A stretch of DNA of 64,000 nucleotides from Streptomyces rapamycinicus NRRL 5491 (GTDB lineage Bacteria > Actinomycetota > Actinomycetes > Streptomycetales > Streptomycetaceae): contig NZ_CP085193.1 in the NCBI RefSeq assembly GCF_024298965.1, positions 9,672,001-9,736,000 on the forward strand, read 5' to 3'. The first letter of the stretch is position 1. Every line of letters begins with the position of its first letter. The position numbers were made by a program, and so were the translations under genes. Of this stretch, positions 8,021-15,898 are shown one piece after another. The notes beneath the pieces were generated by a model, which saw only the letters and a program-made list of their open reading frames with translations, had not been told where the DNA came from and did no database searches.

Positions 8021-9877
8021 TCAGCTGCCCGCCTCCGGGCCGCCCCCGGCCGCGGTCCACGACCGCCATAGCCGAGCGTACGCGCCGTCCTTCTCCAACA
8101 GCTCCTGGTGGCTGCCGAGTTCGACGATCCGACCGGACTCCATGACGGCGATCAGATCGGCGTCCTGTACGGAGTCGAGCCGGTGCACGATCGAGATGAC
8201 CGACCGCCCGGCGAGCAGCGCGGCCATGGACCGCTCCACCTGGCGGGAGGCGGTGGGTTCCATGAGGGCCGTGGCCTCGTCGAGGACCAGGGTGTGCGGG
8301 TCGGCGAGCAGCAGCCGGGCAAGGGCGATCTGCTGGGCGGTGACGGCCGGTACGTCTGTTTCCCCGGTGGCGACCGGGGAGCCCAGCCCGTCGGGCAGCT
8401 TGCGTGCCCACTCCTCCAGGCCCACGGTCCGCAGGGCGGCCCACAGCTCCTCGTCGCCCCAGGTGTCGTCGTCCGGCCCGGTCCTGCCGCCGGGGCCGCG
8501 CCGTTCCGGCAGGGTCAGGTTGTCCCGGACGCTGCCCGCGAAGACGTGGTTCTCCTGGGTGACCAGGGCGACCTCGCCGCGCAGGGTGCCGATCGACATC
8601 GCGCTCACCGGGGCGTCCCCGATCTCCAGCACGCCCGCCGTCGGGTGGTGAACCCCCGCCAGCAGCTTGCCGAGCGTCGACTTGCCGGCCCCGGAGGTGC
8701 CGACCACGGCGATGCGCCCGCCGGGCGGGATGTCGAGGTCGATGCCGTGGAGGACTTCGCGGCCGGCGTCGTAGCCGAACCGTACGCCACGCAGCCGGAT
8801 CCGACGGCCGGTCGGTACCGCGCCGGTGTCGGACCGCTCCACGGGAAGGCGCTCCACGCCCAGGATGCGCCGGAGCGCCGCGCTGCCGACCTGGAGTTCG
8901 TCGGTCCAGGAGAGCAGTTCGACCAGGGGTCCGTTGAGGCTCTGGAGATACAGCACCATGGCGGTGATCTCGGCCAGCCCCACCCGGCCGTCGCGGTAGG
9001 CGGCGCCGCCGGCCAGCAATGTGAACGCCATCGGGACCATGGTGGCCAGATCCAGACTGGGGTACCAGACCGTCTGCAGCCCGGTGATCCTGCGGCGGTG
9101 GCGGACGACCCGGGCCACGGCGCTCCCGTGGTGGTCGATGCGCCGCCTGGCCAGGCCGAGCGCCTCCACGCTGGCGGCACCGCGGACCGTCTCGTGGGTG
9201 CTGGTGAGCACCTCGGCCTCGTCCTTCAGCAGCTCCTCGTAGCCGCGGGTGGCGCGTGGCCGGTACCAGCGGGTGGAGAACACCGCGAACGGCAGCCCGG
9301 TGAGCAGGAGCAGGGAGAGCAGGGGCGAGGTGAGGAGCATCGCGACGACGGTCAGCGCCAGGGTGACGGCCGCCATCAGGATCCTCGGCATGGCCAGCCG
9401 GATGCCCTCGTTGAGCCGGTCGACATCGGAGGTGGCGCGGCTGAGCAGGTCGCCGGTGCCGACGGACTCCACCGTGCCGAGCGGCAGCCGCATGACGCGC
9501 CGCACGAAGCTCTCCCGGGTCTCGGCGAGTACCTTCTCGCCGAGCAGGGTCGTCTGTACCTGGGCGGCCCGGGTGAGCAGCGCCTGGACGGCGAGTACGG
9601 CCACGAGTACGAGCGCGACCATGTCCACGCGCCAGGTGGTCGTGGAGCGCTGGACGGACTCGACCAGGTAGCCCAGCAGCCGGGGGCCGACGAGACCGGT
9701 GCCCAGGGCGAGCCCGAAGAGGGTCAGCATCGCGGTGATCCGGCCGGAGTTGCCGCGGACGAACGTCCAGAACCAGTGGTGCACCTCCTGCTGCCTGGCC
9801 AGCGGCAACCGGGTTCCCGGCTGCTCGTCGGCGGGGGGCGCCAGGGGGTTGGCGTCGGCGGTCCGGGTGGTGGTCAT
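8021..9877 (-). CDS. ABC exporter half-transporter with normal Walker A and degenerate signature
   Basis: A type-I exporter of 618 aa. An N-terminal membrane domain (about 1-330) precedes a nucleotide-binding domain. Walker A GTSGAGKST (Lys399) is canonical, Walker B ends LVLDEAT with the catalytic Glu, and the H-loop is SIVHRLDS. The LSGGQ signature is replaced by AVTAQQ near residue 510. Its partner (9874-11556) shows the reverse pattern, so the two should form a heterodimer with one working ATP site and one degenerate site, as known for TM287/288-type exporters. The ATG overlaps the partner's stop codon (ATGA), so they are co-translated. It is likely the product exporter and part of self-resistance. 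Confidence 0.88.
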   Translation of the reverse strand: MTTTRTADANPLAPPADEQPGTRLPLARQQEVHHWFWTFVRGNSGRITAMLTLFGLALGTGLVGPRLLGYLVESVQRSTTTWRVDMVALVLVAVLAVQALLTRAAQVQTTLLGEKVLAETRESFVRRVMRLPLGTVESVGTGDLLSRATSDVDRLNEGIRLAMPRILMAAVTLALTVVAMLLTSPLLSLLLLTGLPFAVFSTRWYRPRATRGYEELLKDEAEVLTSTHETVRGAASVEALGLARRRIDHHGSAVARVVRHRRRITGLQTVWYPSLDLATMVPMAFTLLAGGAAYRDGRVGLAEITAMVLYLQSLNGPLVELLSWTDELQVGSAALRRILGVERLPVERSDTGAVPTGRRIRLRGVRFGYDAGREVLHGIDLDIPPGGRIAVVGTSGAGKSTLGKLLAGVHHPTAGVLEIGDAPVSAMSIGTLRGEVALVTQENHVFAGSVRDNLTLPERRGPGGRTGPDDDTWGDEELWAALRTVGLEEWARKLPDGLGSPVATGETDVPAVTAQQIALARLLLADPHTLVLDEATALMEPTASRQVERSMAALLAGRSVISIVHRLDSVQDADLIAVMESGRIVELGSHQELLEKDGAYARLWRSWTAAGGGPEAGS

Positions 9878-11556
9878 GGCGTCCGCTCCCCTCCGTGGTC
9901 GGCGTGGCCGCCGCCGGCGGCCACCCGGGCGAGCGTGACCACCTCGTCGGCGGCGTTCGACCACAGCGGGCTGCCGCTGAAGACGAGGGTGGTGCGCCCC
10001 GCGCGGTAGCGGGCCACCCGCCGGGCGATCAGCGCCTCGGTGGAGGAGTCGACCGCGGACGTCGGATCGTCGAGGACCAGGACGTCGGGGGCGGCGAGCA
10101 GGGCACGGGCCAGGATCAGCCGCTGCCGCTGTCCGCCGGACAGTGAGCGGCCGCCCTCGATGACGGCGTCGTCCAGCCCGTGCGGCAGCGCCTCGACCAC
10201 GTCCTCGGCGGCGGCCGCGTGCAGCGCCGCACACAGCTCCTCGTCGGTACGGGCCCGGTCGCCGGCGAGTTCGGCCCGGAGCGGGCCGCTGAACAGGATG
10301 TCGGTGTGGCTGCACAGGACGAGCCGACGGCGCAGCTCCGGCAGGGCGATCCGGTCCAGCGGGACGCCCGCGAGCCGGGTGCCGTCCACGGGGGCCGGGG
10401 GTCCGTAACGGGTGATCCTGGCCGCGGTCCGCGAACCGTGCTCGCCGCTGGTGGCCACGGCCGTGAGCCGGCCCGCCGGCGCCTCGATGCCGGTCGCCCG
10501 GTCCTCCAGCGACAGGGCGCCCGGGGGCAGCGTCAACGGGTCGTCCGGCGGCGGGGGATCGGGGACCAGGTTGAGGAAGCGGCAGATCCGGCCGGCCCCG
10601 ACATGAGCCTGGCTGATCGACTCCACGGCCTCCGTCGCCGTGCTCACCGGGATGACGAGGAACACCGACGCGCCGTAGAACGCGACGAGTTCGCCCGGGG
10701 TGATGACATCGGAGAGTACGAGCCGGGCACCGAGCCATGCGACGACGATGGTGACCAGACCGGGGAGGAACACCCCGGCGGCGCCGAGCCAGGCCTCCAG
10801 CCGCCCGGCCGACTCCCCTGCGCGCCGCACCTCCTGGCTGACGCCGACGAAGCGCTCCGTGAACTTCCGCTCCCCGCCGATGCCGCGCAGCACACGCAGC
10901 CCTGAGCAGATGTCGCCGGCCTGAGCGGTCGCCGTGCCCAGCCGGTCGCGCTGCTCCTCGTTGCGCCGCTGCAGCGGCCGGAGCAGCGGGCCGATCCCGA
11001 GCAGGGCCGCAGGTACGCCGATGAGCACCACGACGCCCAGGACAGGCGAGGTGACGGTGAGGGCGACTGCGATCGCCACGAAGGAGACGACGGCTCCCGA
11101 GGACCGGCCGACGACCTCGAAGGCGCTGCCGATGCTGGGGATGTCGCCGGCGGCGACTGCCACCACGTCGCCGGAGCCGGCCTTGAGCCGCAACGAGCCG
11201 CCCAGCCGGGTGGCCTGACGCAGCACGACCCGGTGGCTGGTGGCGACCGCGTGCATCTGGCCTCCAACCGCGGCCTGGATGAGCCCCGCGCCGGCGACGG
11301 CCTGGACCACAGCCAGCACCGCGACCACGATGACCCAGCCGGTGAGCGAGGAGGTCGATCCGTCGTCGATGCCCTCGTCGATGGCGTATCCGACGACCAG
11401 GGGGAGCAGGGCGAGTGGAAGCATCCACAGGGCGCCGAGGGCGGTGCTCAGCACCAGCAGCCGTGGACGGATCCGGATCAGCCACCACAGGTAGCGCCAG
11501 GCGCTGCGGTGGTCGGCTTCGGGAACGGTCGCCGGGGACTCAGCGGGCCGGAACAT
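9874..11556 (-). CDS. ABC exporter half-transporter with normal signature and degenerate Walker A
   Basis: The protein has 560 aa, with six predicted membrane segments followed by an ATPase domain. The signature LSGGQRQR (about 472-479) is intact. Walker A is replaced by TSGEHGSRTA (about 365-375) without the essential Lys, and Walker B is VLVLDDPTS with Asp in place of the catalytic Glu. These losses complement the partner at 8021-9877. Start choice is open: the ATG at 11556 gives MFRPAESP, while an in-frame TTG at 11568 has GGGAG 8 nt upstream and so a better-placed site. It is transcribed leftwards from the promoter near 11791-11820 and overlaps the next gene by 4 nt. Confidence 0.87.
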   Translation of the reverse strand: MFRPAESPATVPEADHRSAWRYLWWLIRIRPRLLVLSTALGALWMLPLALLPLVVGYAIDEGIDDGSTSSLTGWVIVVAVLAVVQAVAGAGLIQAAVGGQMHAVATSHRVVLRQATRLGGSLRLKAGSGDVVAVAAGDIPSIGSAFEVVGRSSGAVVSFVAIAVALTVTSPVLGVVVLIGVPAALLGIGPLLRPLQRRNEEQRDRLGTATAQAGDICSGLRVLRGIGGERKFTERFVGVSQEVRRAGESAGRLEAWLGAAGVFLPGLVTIVVAWLGARLVLSDVITPGELVAFYGASVFLVIPVSTATEAVESISQAHVGAGRICRFLNLVPDPPPPDDPLTLPPGALSLEDRATGIEAPAGRLTAVATSGEHGSRTAARITRYGPPAPVDGTRLAGVPLDRIALPELRRRLVLCSHTDILFSGPLRAELAGDRARTDEELCAALHAAAAEDVVEALPHGLDDAVIEGGRSLSGGQRQRLILARALLAAPDVLVLDDPTSAVDSSTEALIARRVARYRAGRTTLVFSGSPLWSNAADEVVTLARVAAGGGHADHGGERTP

Positions 11557-11790
11557 ACCGACGGGCAAGAGAATTTCTCCCAACAACTGTGGCGGAAGGC
11601 GAGAGCCGGGACATGCGGGTACGGCTGCGCACGACTCTGCCAGGGCGCCGGTCGCACGACGACCGGCCGTGTCGCTCACGCTACGGTTTGCGCCACGATT
11701 TCGACCGCTCCGCTGGCTGGTTCCTGTCGTTCGAACAGCGTTGCTTTCCCGGTTCGTACCGGCTGAAAGGCCCACGGCCGCGGCGCGCCG

Positions 11791-11832
11791 ATCATCTGTG
11801 CCGGTTAAAGGACATGTCAAGGAGATTCCTTG
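11791..11832 (-). promoter_or_regulatory. probable promoter and dyad operator for the ABC exporter operon
   Basis: On the minus strand TTGACA (11820-11815) is followed after 18 nt by GATGAT (11796-11791), a good sigma-HrdB-like pair. The inverted repeat CAAGGA-GAT-TCCTTG (11818-11832) overlaps the -35 element, so a repressor could act there. The whole divergent gap 11557-11979 is otherwise without a recognisable gene; a + strand promoter for the hydrolase gene must lie here too but was not identified. Confidence 0.5.
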
Positions 11833-11979
11833 GTGTGGAATGTCGGCGGCGATTCGTCCCGGCCCGAAGGGCATTCGTGTGTCGCGCCGTTGACGCCGGG
11901 AAGAACGGTGGCCAATCCTGTGGCCGACATGCCCGCAGCTCCCGATGAGGGAATGCGCAGGGCGTCGGGAGGAGGAATT

Positions 11980-12000
11980 ATGCCGGTGAGGATCCGCTGA
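11980..12000 (+). CDS. six-codon leader minigene (MPVRIR) ahead of the CocE-type hydrolase
   Basis: An ATG at 11980 has an almost ideal ribosome site, GGGAGGAGG, 4-5 nt upstream. It opens a frame of only six codons (Met-Pro-Val-Arg-Ile-Arg) ending in TGA. The last A of that TGA is the first base of the hydrolase ATG at 12000 (TGATG). The layout suggests a leader peptide that couples translation to the hydrolase. Two of six codons are Arg, one of them the rare AGG. Whether it is translated is unproven; the hydrolase also has its own GGTGAGGA site. Confidence 0.4.
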   Translation: MPVRIR

Positions 12001-13721
12001 TGCGCATCGTGGTGGAACACGACCTGGAGATACCGCTGCGGGACGGCACCGTATTGCGGGCGGACCTTTATCGGCCGGATTCCCGCGTTTCGCTGCCGAC
12101 GCTGATTCGCCGTACCCCCTACGGCCGTGCCGGCGAATCCGCCGGACCCGGGCTGGACACCCGGCGACTGCTGACGGCCGGCTACGGCCTGCTGGTCCAG
12201 GACGTCCGCGGCCGAGGCTCCTCGGGCGGGGAGTTCGAGCCGTTCTGGGCCGAGGGCGTGGACGGCGCCGACACGGTCGACTGGGCCGCGGCGCAGCCGT
12301 GGTGCGACGGCAGGGTCGGCATGCTGGGGCGGTCGTACGAAGGCAGCACCGCGCTGCTGGCCGCGGGCCATGTCCCAGAGGCGCTCCACGCGGTCTCCGC
12401 GTACATGGCCGGGTCCGAGTTCCGGGAGGGCTGGTGCTACCAGGGCGGTGTGTTCCAGCTCGGCTTCGTCCTGCACTGGGCCCTGGCCGACCTGTTGCTG
12501 CCGGGGCTGCTGGCGGCCGACTCAGGCAGCACGGGCGCCGGGGCGGAGCGGGTGCTCCACGCCCTCGACTCCATCGAGGACCTGTACCGGACCCCCGACC
12601 TCGCCTGGAAGCTCCTGGACGAACTGGCCCCGTACGTGCGGCGGTGGCGCGAGCATCCCCGGCCCGGCCCGTACTGGCGGCGCGCCGCACCCAACCAGAC
12701 CTATCCGGCCATGCGGGCGGCCGGACTGCACATCGGAGGCTGGTACGACATCTTCCTCGGCGGAACGCTGGAGAACTACGACGGGGGACGCCGACACTGC
12801 GGTTCGGCTGCGGCGCGCGAGCACACCACGCTGGTCGTCGGCCCCTGGTCGCACTGTGTCCGCGGCGGGGTGTTTCCCGGACGGCGCTACGGGGTCCGGG
12901 CCGACGACCAGGTGCTGGATGTGACCGGGCTGCACATCGACCACTTCGACCGGACGCTGAAAGGAACGGGCGGGCCGCCGGCGGAGCGGGTGCGGCTCTT
13001 CCTGACCGGCGTCGACCGCTGGCAAACCTTCCCGGACTGGCCGGTGCCGGACGTCAGCCCCGCGGCGCTGTACCTGACCAGCGGCGCCCGGCATGCCAAC
13101 TCCGCCACGGGTGACGGTGCCCTGCTGCCGGACCCGCCCCCTGCGGCCGGCGCGGACCACTTCCTCCACGACCCCGAAGACCCGGTGCCCACCACCGGTG
13201 GGGCGACCCTGATGACCGGCATGTTCGTCGGCGCCGACTGCGGGCCGCGGGACCAGCGGGCCGTGGAACGCCGCGCCGACGTGCTCTGCTACACCGGCGC
13301 ACCGCAGACCGCCGCGCTGACCGTGGTGGGCGAGGTGACGCTCGTCGTGTACGTCTCCTGCTCCGGGCCCGCCACGGACATCGCGGCCAAATTGGTGGAC
13401 GTGGCCCCGGACGGCCGTGCCGAGATCCTGTGCGACGGGATCCGCGCCGGCTACGCGGAGTGCACCGACGGGCCGTCGCCACCCGGCCGGACCGTCGAAG
13501 TCACCGTGCGGCTCGGCGCCGTGGGCCATGTGTTTGCCCCCGGCCACCGTGTACGACTGGAGGTGGCCGGCAGCAACTTCCCACGTTTCGAGGTCAATCC
13601 CGGCACCGGCGGTGACCCGGCCGAGCTCTGGGCCCGGCCGTACGAGACGGTCACCGCCACCATCCACCACGGCCGGCCACTCCCCTCCCACCTCCTGCTG
13701 TCGGTCCTCACCACCGACTGA
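12000..13721 (+). CDS. CocE/NonD-family (X-Pro dipeptidyl-peptidase S15-like) hydrolase
   Basis: The protein has 573 aa. The N-terminal alpha/beta domain starts VVEHDLEIPLRDGTVLRADL, followed by GLLVQDVRGRGSSGG and the nucleophile elbow GRSYEGS with Ser112. WYDIFLGG and PWSHC provide the regions of the Asp and His of the triad. The C-terminal third is the jelly-roll domain typical of CocE and S15 enzymes (VTLVVYVSCSGPATDIAAKLVDV). These are cytoplasmic esterases or amidases that act on acylated small molecules such as cocaine or cephalosporin acids. Its place between exporter and regulator suggests removal or addition of an acyl group on the product, as maturation or resistance. That role is inferred. 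Confidence 0.87.
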   Translation: MRIVVEHDLEIPLRDGTVLRADLYRPDSRVSLPTLIRRTPYGRAGESAGPGLDTRRLLTAGYGLLVQDVRGRGSSGGEFEPFWAEGVDGADTVDWAAAQPWCDGRVGMLGRSYEGSTALLAAGHVPEALHAVSAYMAGSEFREGWCYQGGVFQLGFVLHWALADLLLPGLLAADSGSTGAGAERVLHALDSIEDLYRTPDLAWKLLDELAPYVRRWREHPRPGPYWRRAAPNQTYPAMRAAGLHIGGWYDIFLGGTLENYDGGRRHCGSAAAREHTTLVVGPWSHCVRGGVFPGRRYGVRADDQVLDVTGLHIDHFDRTLKGTGGPPAERVRLFLTGVDRWQTFPDWPVPDVSPAALYLTSGARHANSATGDGALLPDPPPAAGADHFLHDPEDPVPTTGGATLMTGMFVGADCGPRDQRAVERRADVLCYTGAPQTAALTVVGEVTLVVYVSCSGPATDIAAKLVDVAPDGRAEILCDGIRAGYAECTDGPSPPGRTVEVTVRLGAVGHVFAPGHRVRLEVAGSNFPRFEVNPGTGGDPAELWARPYETVTATIHHGRPLPSHLLLSVLTTD

Positions 13722-13772
13722 ACACCCGTGCCGCAGACGGGCCTCCGGCACCGACCAGAGGAGGAGTGCGCC

Positions 13773-13964
13773 ATGGAGGGAACCTCGGGACCGAGCCATC
13801 TGCGGCTGGTGCGCGAACGCTGGGACGAGGCCGTCTCCGCCGCCCGTCGGCACGGGGATCCCGGCGCGGTGGTCGCAGAGGTGTTCGGCGACGCCGTGGA
13901 ACGGGATCCCGTGCACAGCCGCAGTCTGCGCGCGTTCCTCAGAGCCTTGCCGGGAACGCCGTAG
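13773..13964 (+). CDS. small hypothetical protein, 63 aa
   Basis: The ATG at 13773 has a GAGGAG ribosome site about 7 nt upstream. The protein begins MEGTSGPSHLRLVRERWDE and is mostly predicted helix with alternating charged residues (VRERWDEAVSAARRHGD). It follows the CocE-type gene by 51 nt in the same direction and is probably co-transcribed. A strong hairpin lies just after it. I do not recognise a family. It has no membrane segment or signal peptide. Confidence 0.55.
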   Translation: MEGTSGPSHLRLVRERWDEAVSAARRHGDPGAVVAEVFGDAVERDPVHSRSLRAFLRALPGTP

Positions 13965-13978
13965 CGGACCGGCGGCGT

Positions 13979-14010
13979 GCGCGGTGTGCCCAGGCCGGGG
14001 CACACCGCGC
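13979..14010. terminator. bidirectional hairpin terminator between convergent genes
   Basis: A 13-bp perfect stem (GCGCGGTGTGCCC and its reverse complement) encloses a 6-nt loop. It lies between the small plus-strand gene ending at 13964 and the minus-strand deoxyribosyltransferase-like gene ending at 14021, so it can serve both. Confidence 0.75.
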
Positions 14011-14020
14011 GGTGACGGGG

Positions 14021-14770
14021 TCAGTCTTCGCCGCCGTCACCGCCGAGGACTTCGCTTCCCCCGGTGTGCACCACGAGCGTGCGCACGGCCGCCTCGGTGG
14101 TGCCCGGCTCGTCCCAGACACCGCGCACCGCCCACTCCCGGGCCGGGGACCCGCGGGTCCACAGCACCTCTGCGGACCGCAGGGTGCGCCCCCCGCCGGT
14201 CTCCCGCCCGTACCACCGCCGGAACTCGGGCGCGCGCCACAGGTGGAGGGGGACCCACCGCTCACCGGCCCGCCGGCGCGCGCCCGTACCCAGGCGGCGC
14301 AGGGCCTCGGCGACGGCCTTCTCCAGCGAGTTGGCGACCGGGACGGCGTGTTCGCGGGCGAAGTGCAGCAGGTACTCGTTGCGCCGGGCCTCCGGCGGGG
14401 AGCCGAGGACGGCCCGGCCCGAGCGGTGCCAGGCGCCCCACTTGACGTTGGTGACCAGGCCGGGGAGTTCGGGCAGGGCGCGCGGCACATAGAAGAGGAT
14501 CACGTCGCTCATGCCCATCGCCTCCTCCTCCCATGCGATGTGCTCCTCGTAGGAGAGCGGCCGGCCCGGTTCCGGCTCGGGCAGGAAGACCACGGGTCCG
14601 TGGCCCTCGGGCCCTCCGTCCGCGACGAGTTCGCGGATCCGGCGGATGGCCTCGTCCCGCCAGAGCGGGGTGTCGGGGTTCCGTGCGGTGGGGCCGCAGA
14701 GGTAGAGGGAGGCCGACCAGGCCCCGGGGAACGGCTCTCCGGCGCGGACGACGGTGACGTCAGCGGGCAC
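14021..14770 (-). CDS. nucleoside 2-deoxyribosyltransferase-like protein
   Basis: The protein has 249 aa from the GTG at 14770. The first half looks like the Nuc_deoxyrib_tr_2 domain: SLYLCGPTARN at the start, LWRDEAIRRI, YEEHIAWEEEAMGMSDVILFYVP in the middle (the conserved Glu of the nucleophile region and the aspartate-containing strand), then NVKWGAWHRSG. The GTG start overlaps the stop of the upstream IclR gene by 11 nt, so translation is coupled. Real members exchange bases on deoxyribose; distant ones act on other N-glycosides. In a cluster thought to make an N-glycosidic antibiotic it could cleave or form such a bond, but this is speculation. A longer frame to 14824 lacks support. Confidence 0.65.
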   Translation of the reverse strand: MPADVTVVRAGEPFPGAWSASLYLCGPTARNPDTPLWRDEAIRRIRELVADGGPEGHGPVVFLPEPEPGRPLSYEEHIAWEEEAMGMSDVILFYVPRALPELPGLVTNVKWGAWHRSGRAVLGSPPEARRNEYLLHFAREHAVPVANSLEKAVAEALRRLGTGARRRAGERWVPLHLWRAPEFRRWYGRETGGGRTLRSAEVLWTRGSPAREWAVRGVWDEPGTTEAAVRTLVVHTGGSEVLGGDGGED

Positions 14771-15521
14771 GGCCGGCTCCCGCGGGCTGGGAGGTGTAGC
14801 GGGCCGCCTGGCCCAGCCGGGCAACGGTCCGCATCACCTCGGCCGCGGCCCGCCGGTGGGGTCCGGGGTCGGTCGAGCGGCGGACCAGCAGACTCACCGA
14901 GGCGACCGTGGCCGCGCCGCGCTGTACGGGGGCGGCCACCAGGTCCCAGCCGGGCAGCGCCGAGGGGGTGCGGGCATGGTTGAGGTCCCGGATGCGGCGC
15001 AGGACGGGATCGCCCGGGGCGACGCCGGGCAGCCGCGCGAGGAGGACCAGCCCGGCGGCGTCGGTGTACAGCGGCGCGCGGAACAGCGGGCCGGAGCGGT
15101 CGCCGTCGGCCAGGGTGGGCGCCAACTCGCCGGCCGGGTCGTAGCAGCAGCACAGACTGACCCGCAGCGGGGGCCGGAGCATGACGGGCACATGGATGAG
15201 TGCGGCGTCCCCTGCGCGGCTGCGCAGGGCGGACAGTTCGGTGTGCAGGGTCTCCAGCGAGACCGGCAGGTTGACGAGCGGGCCGGTGACCGGGCTGACG
15301 GCGGAGGGGGCCAGCCGGTACCTGCCGTATCCGGACTGGAGGACCGCGCCTTCGCGGACCGCGGACTGGAGTATGCGGTGAGCGGTGGAACGGGCCAGCC
15401 CGGTGAGGCGGGTGAGGGTGTCGAGGGAATGCGTGCCCGGACCGAGCGCGTCCAGCGCCCGAAGCACGCGAAAGGCCCGGTCAGCGGCCGTTTTGGGGGA
15501 AACTTCCGAAGTAGTGGACAC
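14760..15521 (-). CDS. IclR-family transcriptional regulator
   Basis: The protein has 253 aa from the GTG at 15521 (260 if the ATG at 15542 is used). I prefer the GTG because GGGAGA lies just upstream. The HTH region is DRAFRVLRALDALGPGTHSLD followed by LTRLTGLARSTAHRILQSA. The effector domain is less typical and carries a Cys cluster, LCCCYDP. It sits within the cluster and is translationally coupled to the deoxyribosyltransferase-like gene, so it is probably a local regulator. Its ligand is unknown. Confidence 0.85.
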   Translation of the reverse strand: MSTTSEVSPKTAADRAFRVLRALDALGPGTHSLDTLTRLTGLARSTAHRILQSAVREGAVLQSGYGRYRLAPSAVSPVTGPLVNLPVSLETLHTELSALRSRAGDAALIHVPVMLRPPLRVSLCCCYDPAGELAPTLADGDRSGPLFRAPLYTDAAGLVLLARLPGVAPGDPVLRRIRDLNHARTPSALPGWDLVAAPVQRGAATVASVSLLVRRSTDPGPHRRAAAEVMRTVARLGQAARYTSQPAGAGRAR

Positions 15522-15810
15522 AATTCTCCCAGCAGACTGCACATCGGCACGGGTGTGGTGCTACGAGACGTATCCTTGCGGGCCGCCATTCCCTTCCGCA
15601 ATGAAGGCGTCATTTCCAGAATCAATGGCTTCCGAAACGCTCCATAAGCAACGTCGGATGCCGCGGTGGAAGCCCGCCGGTCCGGTGTACCACCCCGACC
15701 TTCCCCACAATGAACCGCCCTACAGAGTCGCATTTCAGCCACCCGGGGTCGGCCAGCATTTCAAGCCAACGCGGGAGGCCGATACTAACCTCTTTTCCAC
15801 CGTCCGCACT

Positions 15811-15854
15811 AAGGGGTGTGACCCTTGACACAGAATCGCCTATCGAGACATGAT
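15811..15854 (+). promoter_or_regulatory. probable promoter of the XRE-type regulator, with overlapping dyad
   Basis: TTGACA (15825-15830) is followed after 18 nt by CATGAT (15849-15854). AAGGG-N6-CCCTT (15811-15826) is a dyad that overlaps the -35 element, resembling the situation at 11791-11832. The TTG start of the regulator is 45 nt downstream. The rest of the gap 15543-15898 contains a 75-codon open frame without a ribosome site, which I do not regard as a gene. Confidence 0.45.
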
Positions 15855-15898
15855 CGGGGCGGCCATGGCGGCTTTGGATCCAACCTGGAGGGAAGGCG

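Noticed and set aside
15601..15828. 75-codon frame MKASFPESMASETLHK... in the gap before the XRE-type regulator
   Set aside because: It has no ribosome site and no codon bias, and it overlaps the probable promoter. It is more likely regulatory DNA than a precursor peptide.
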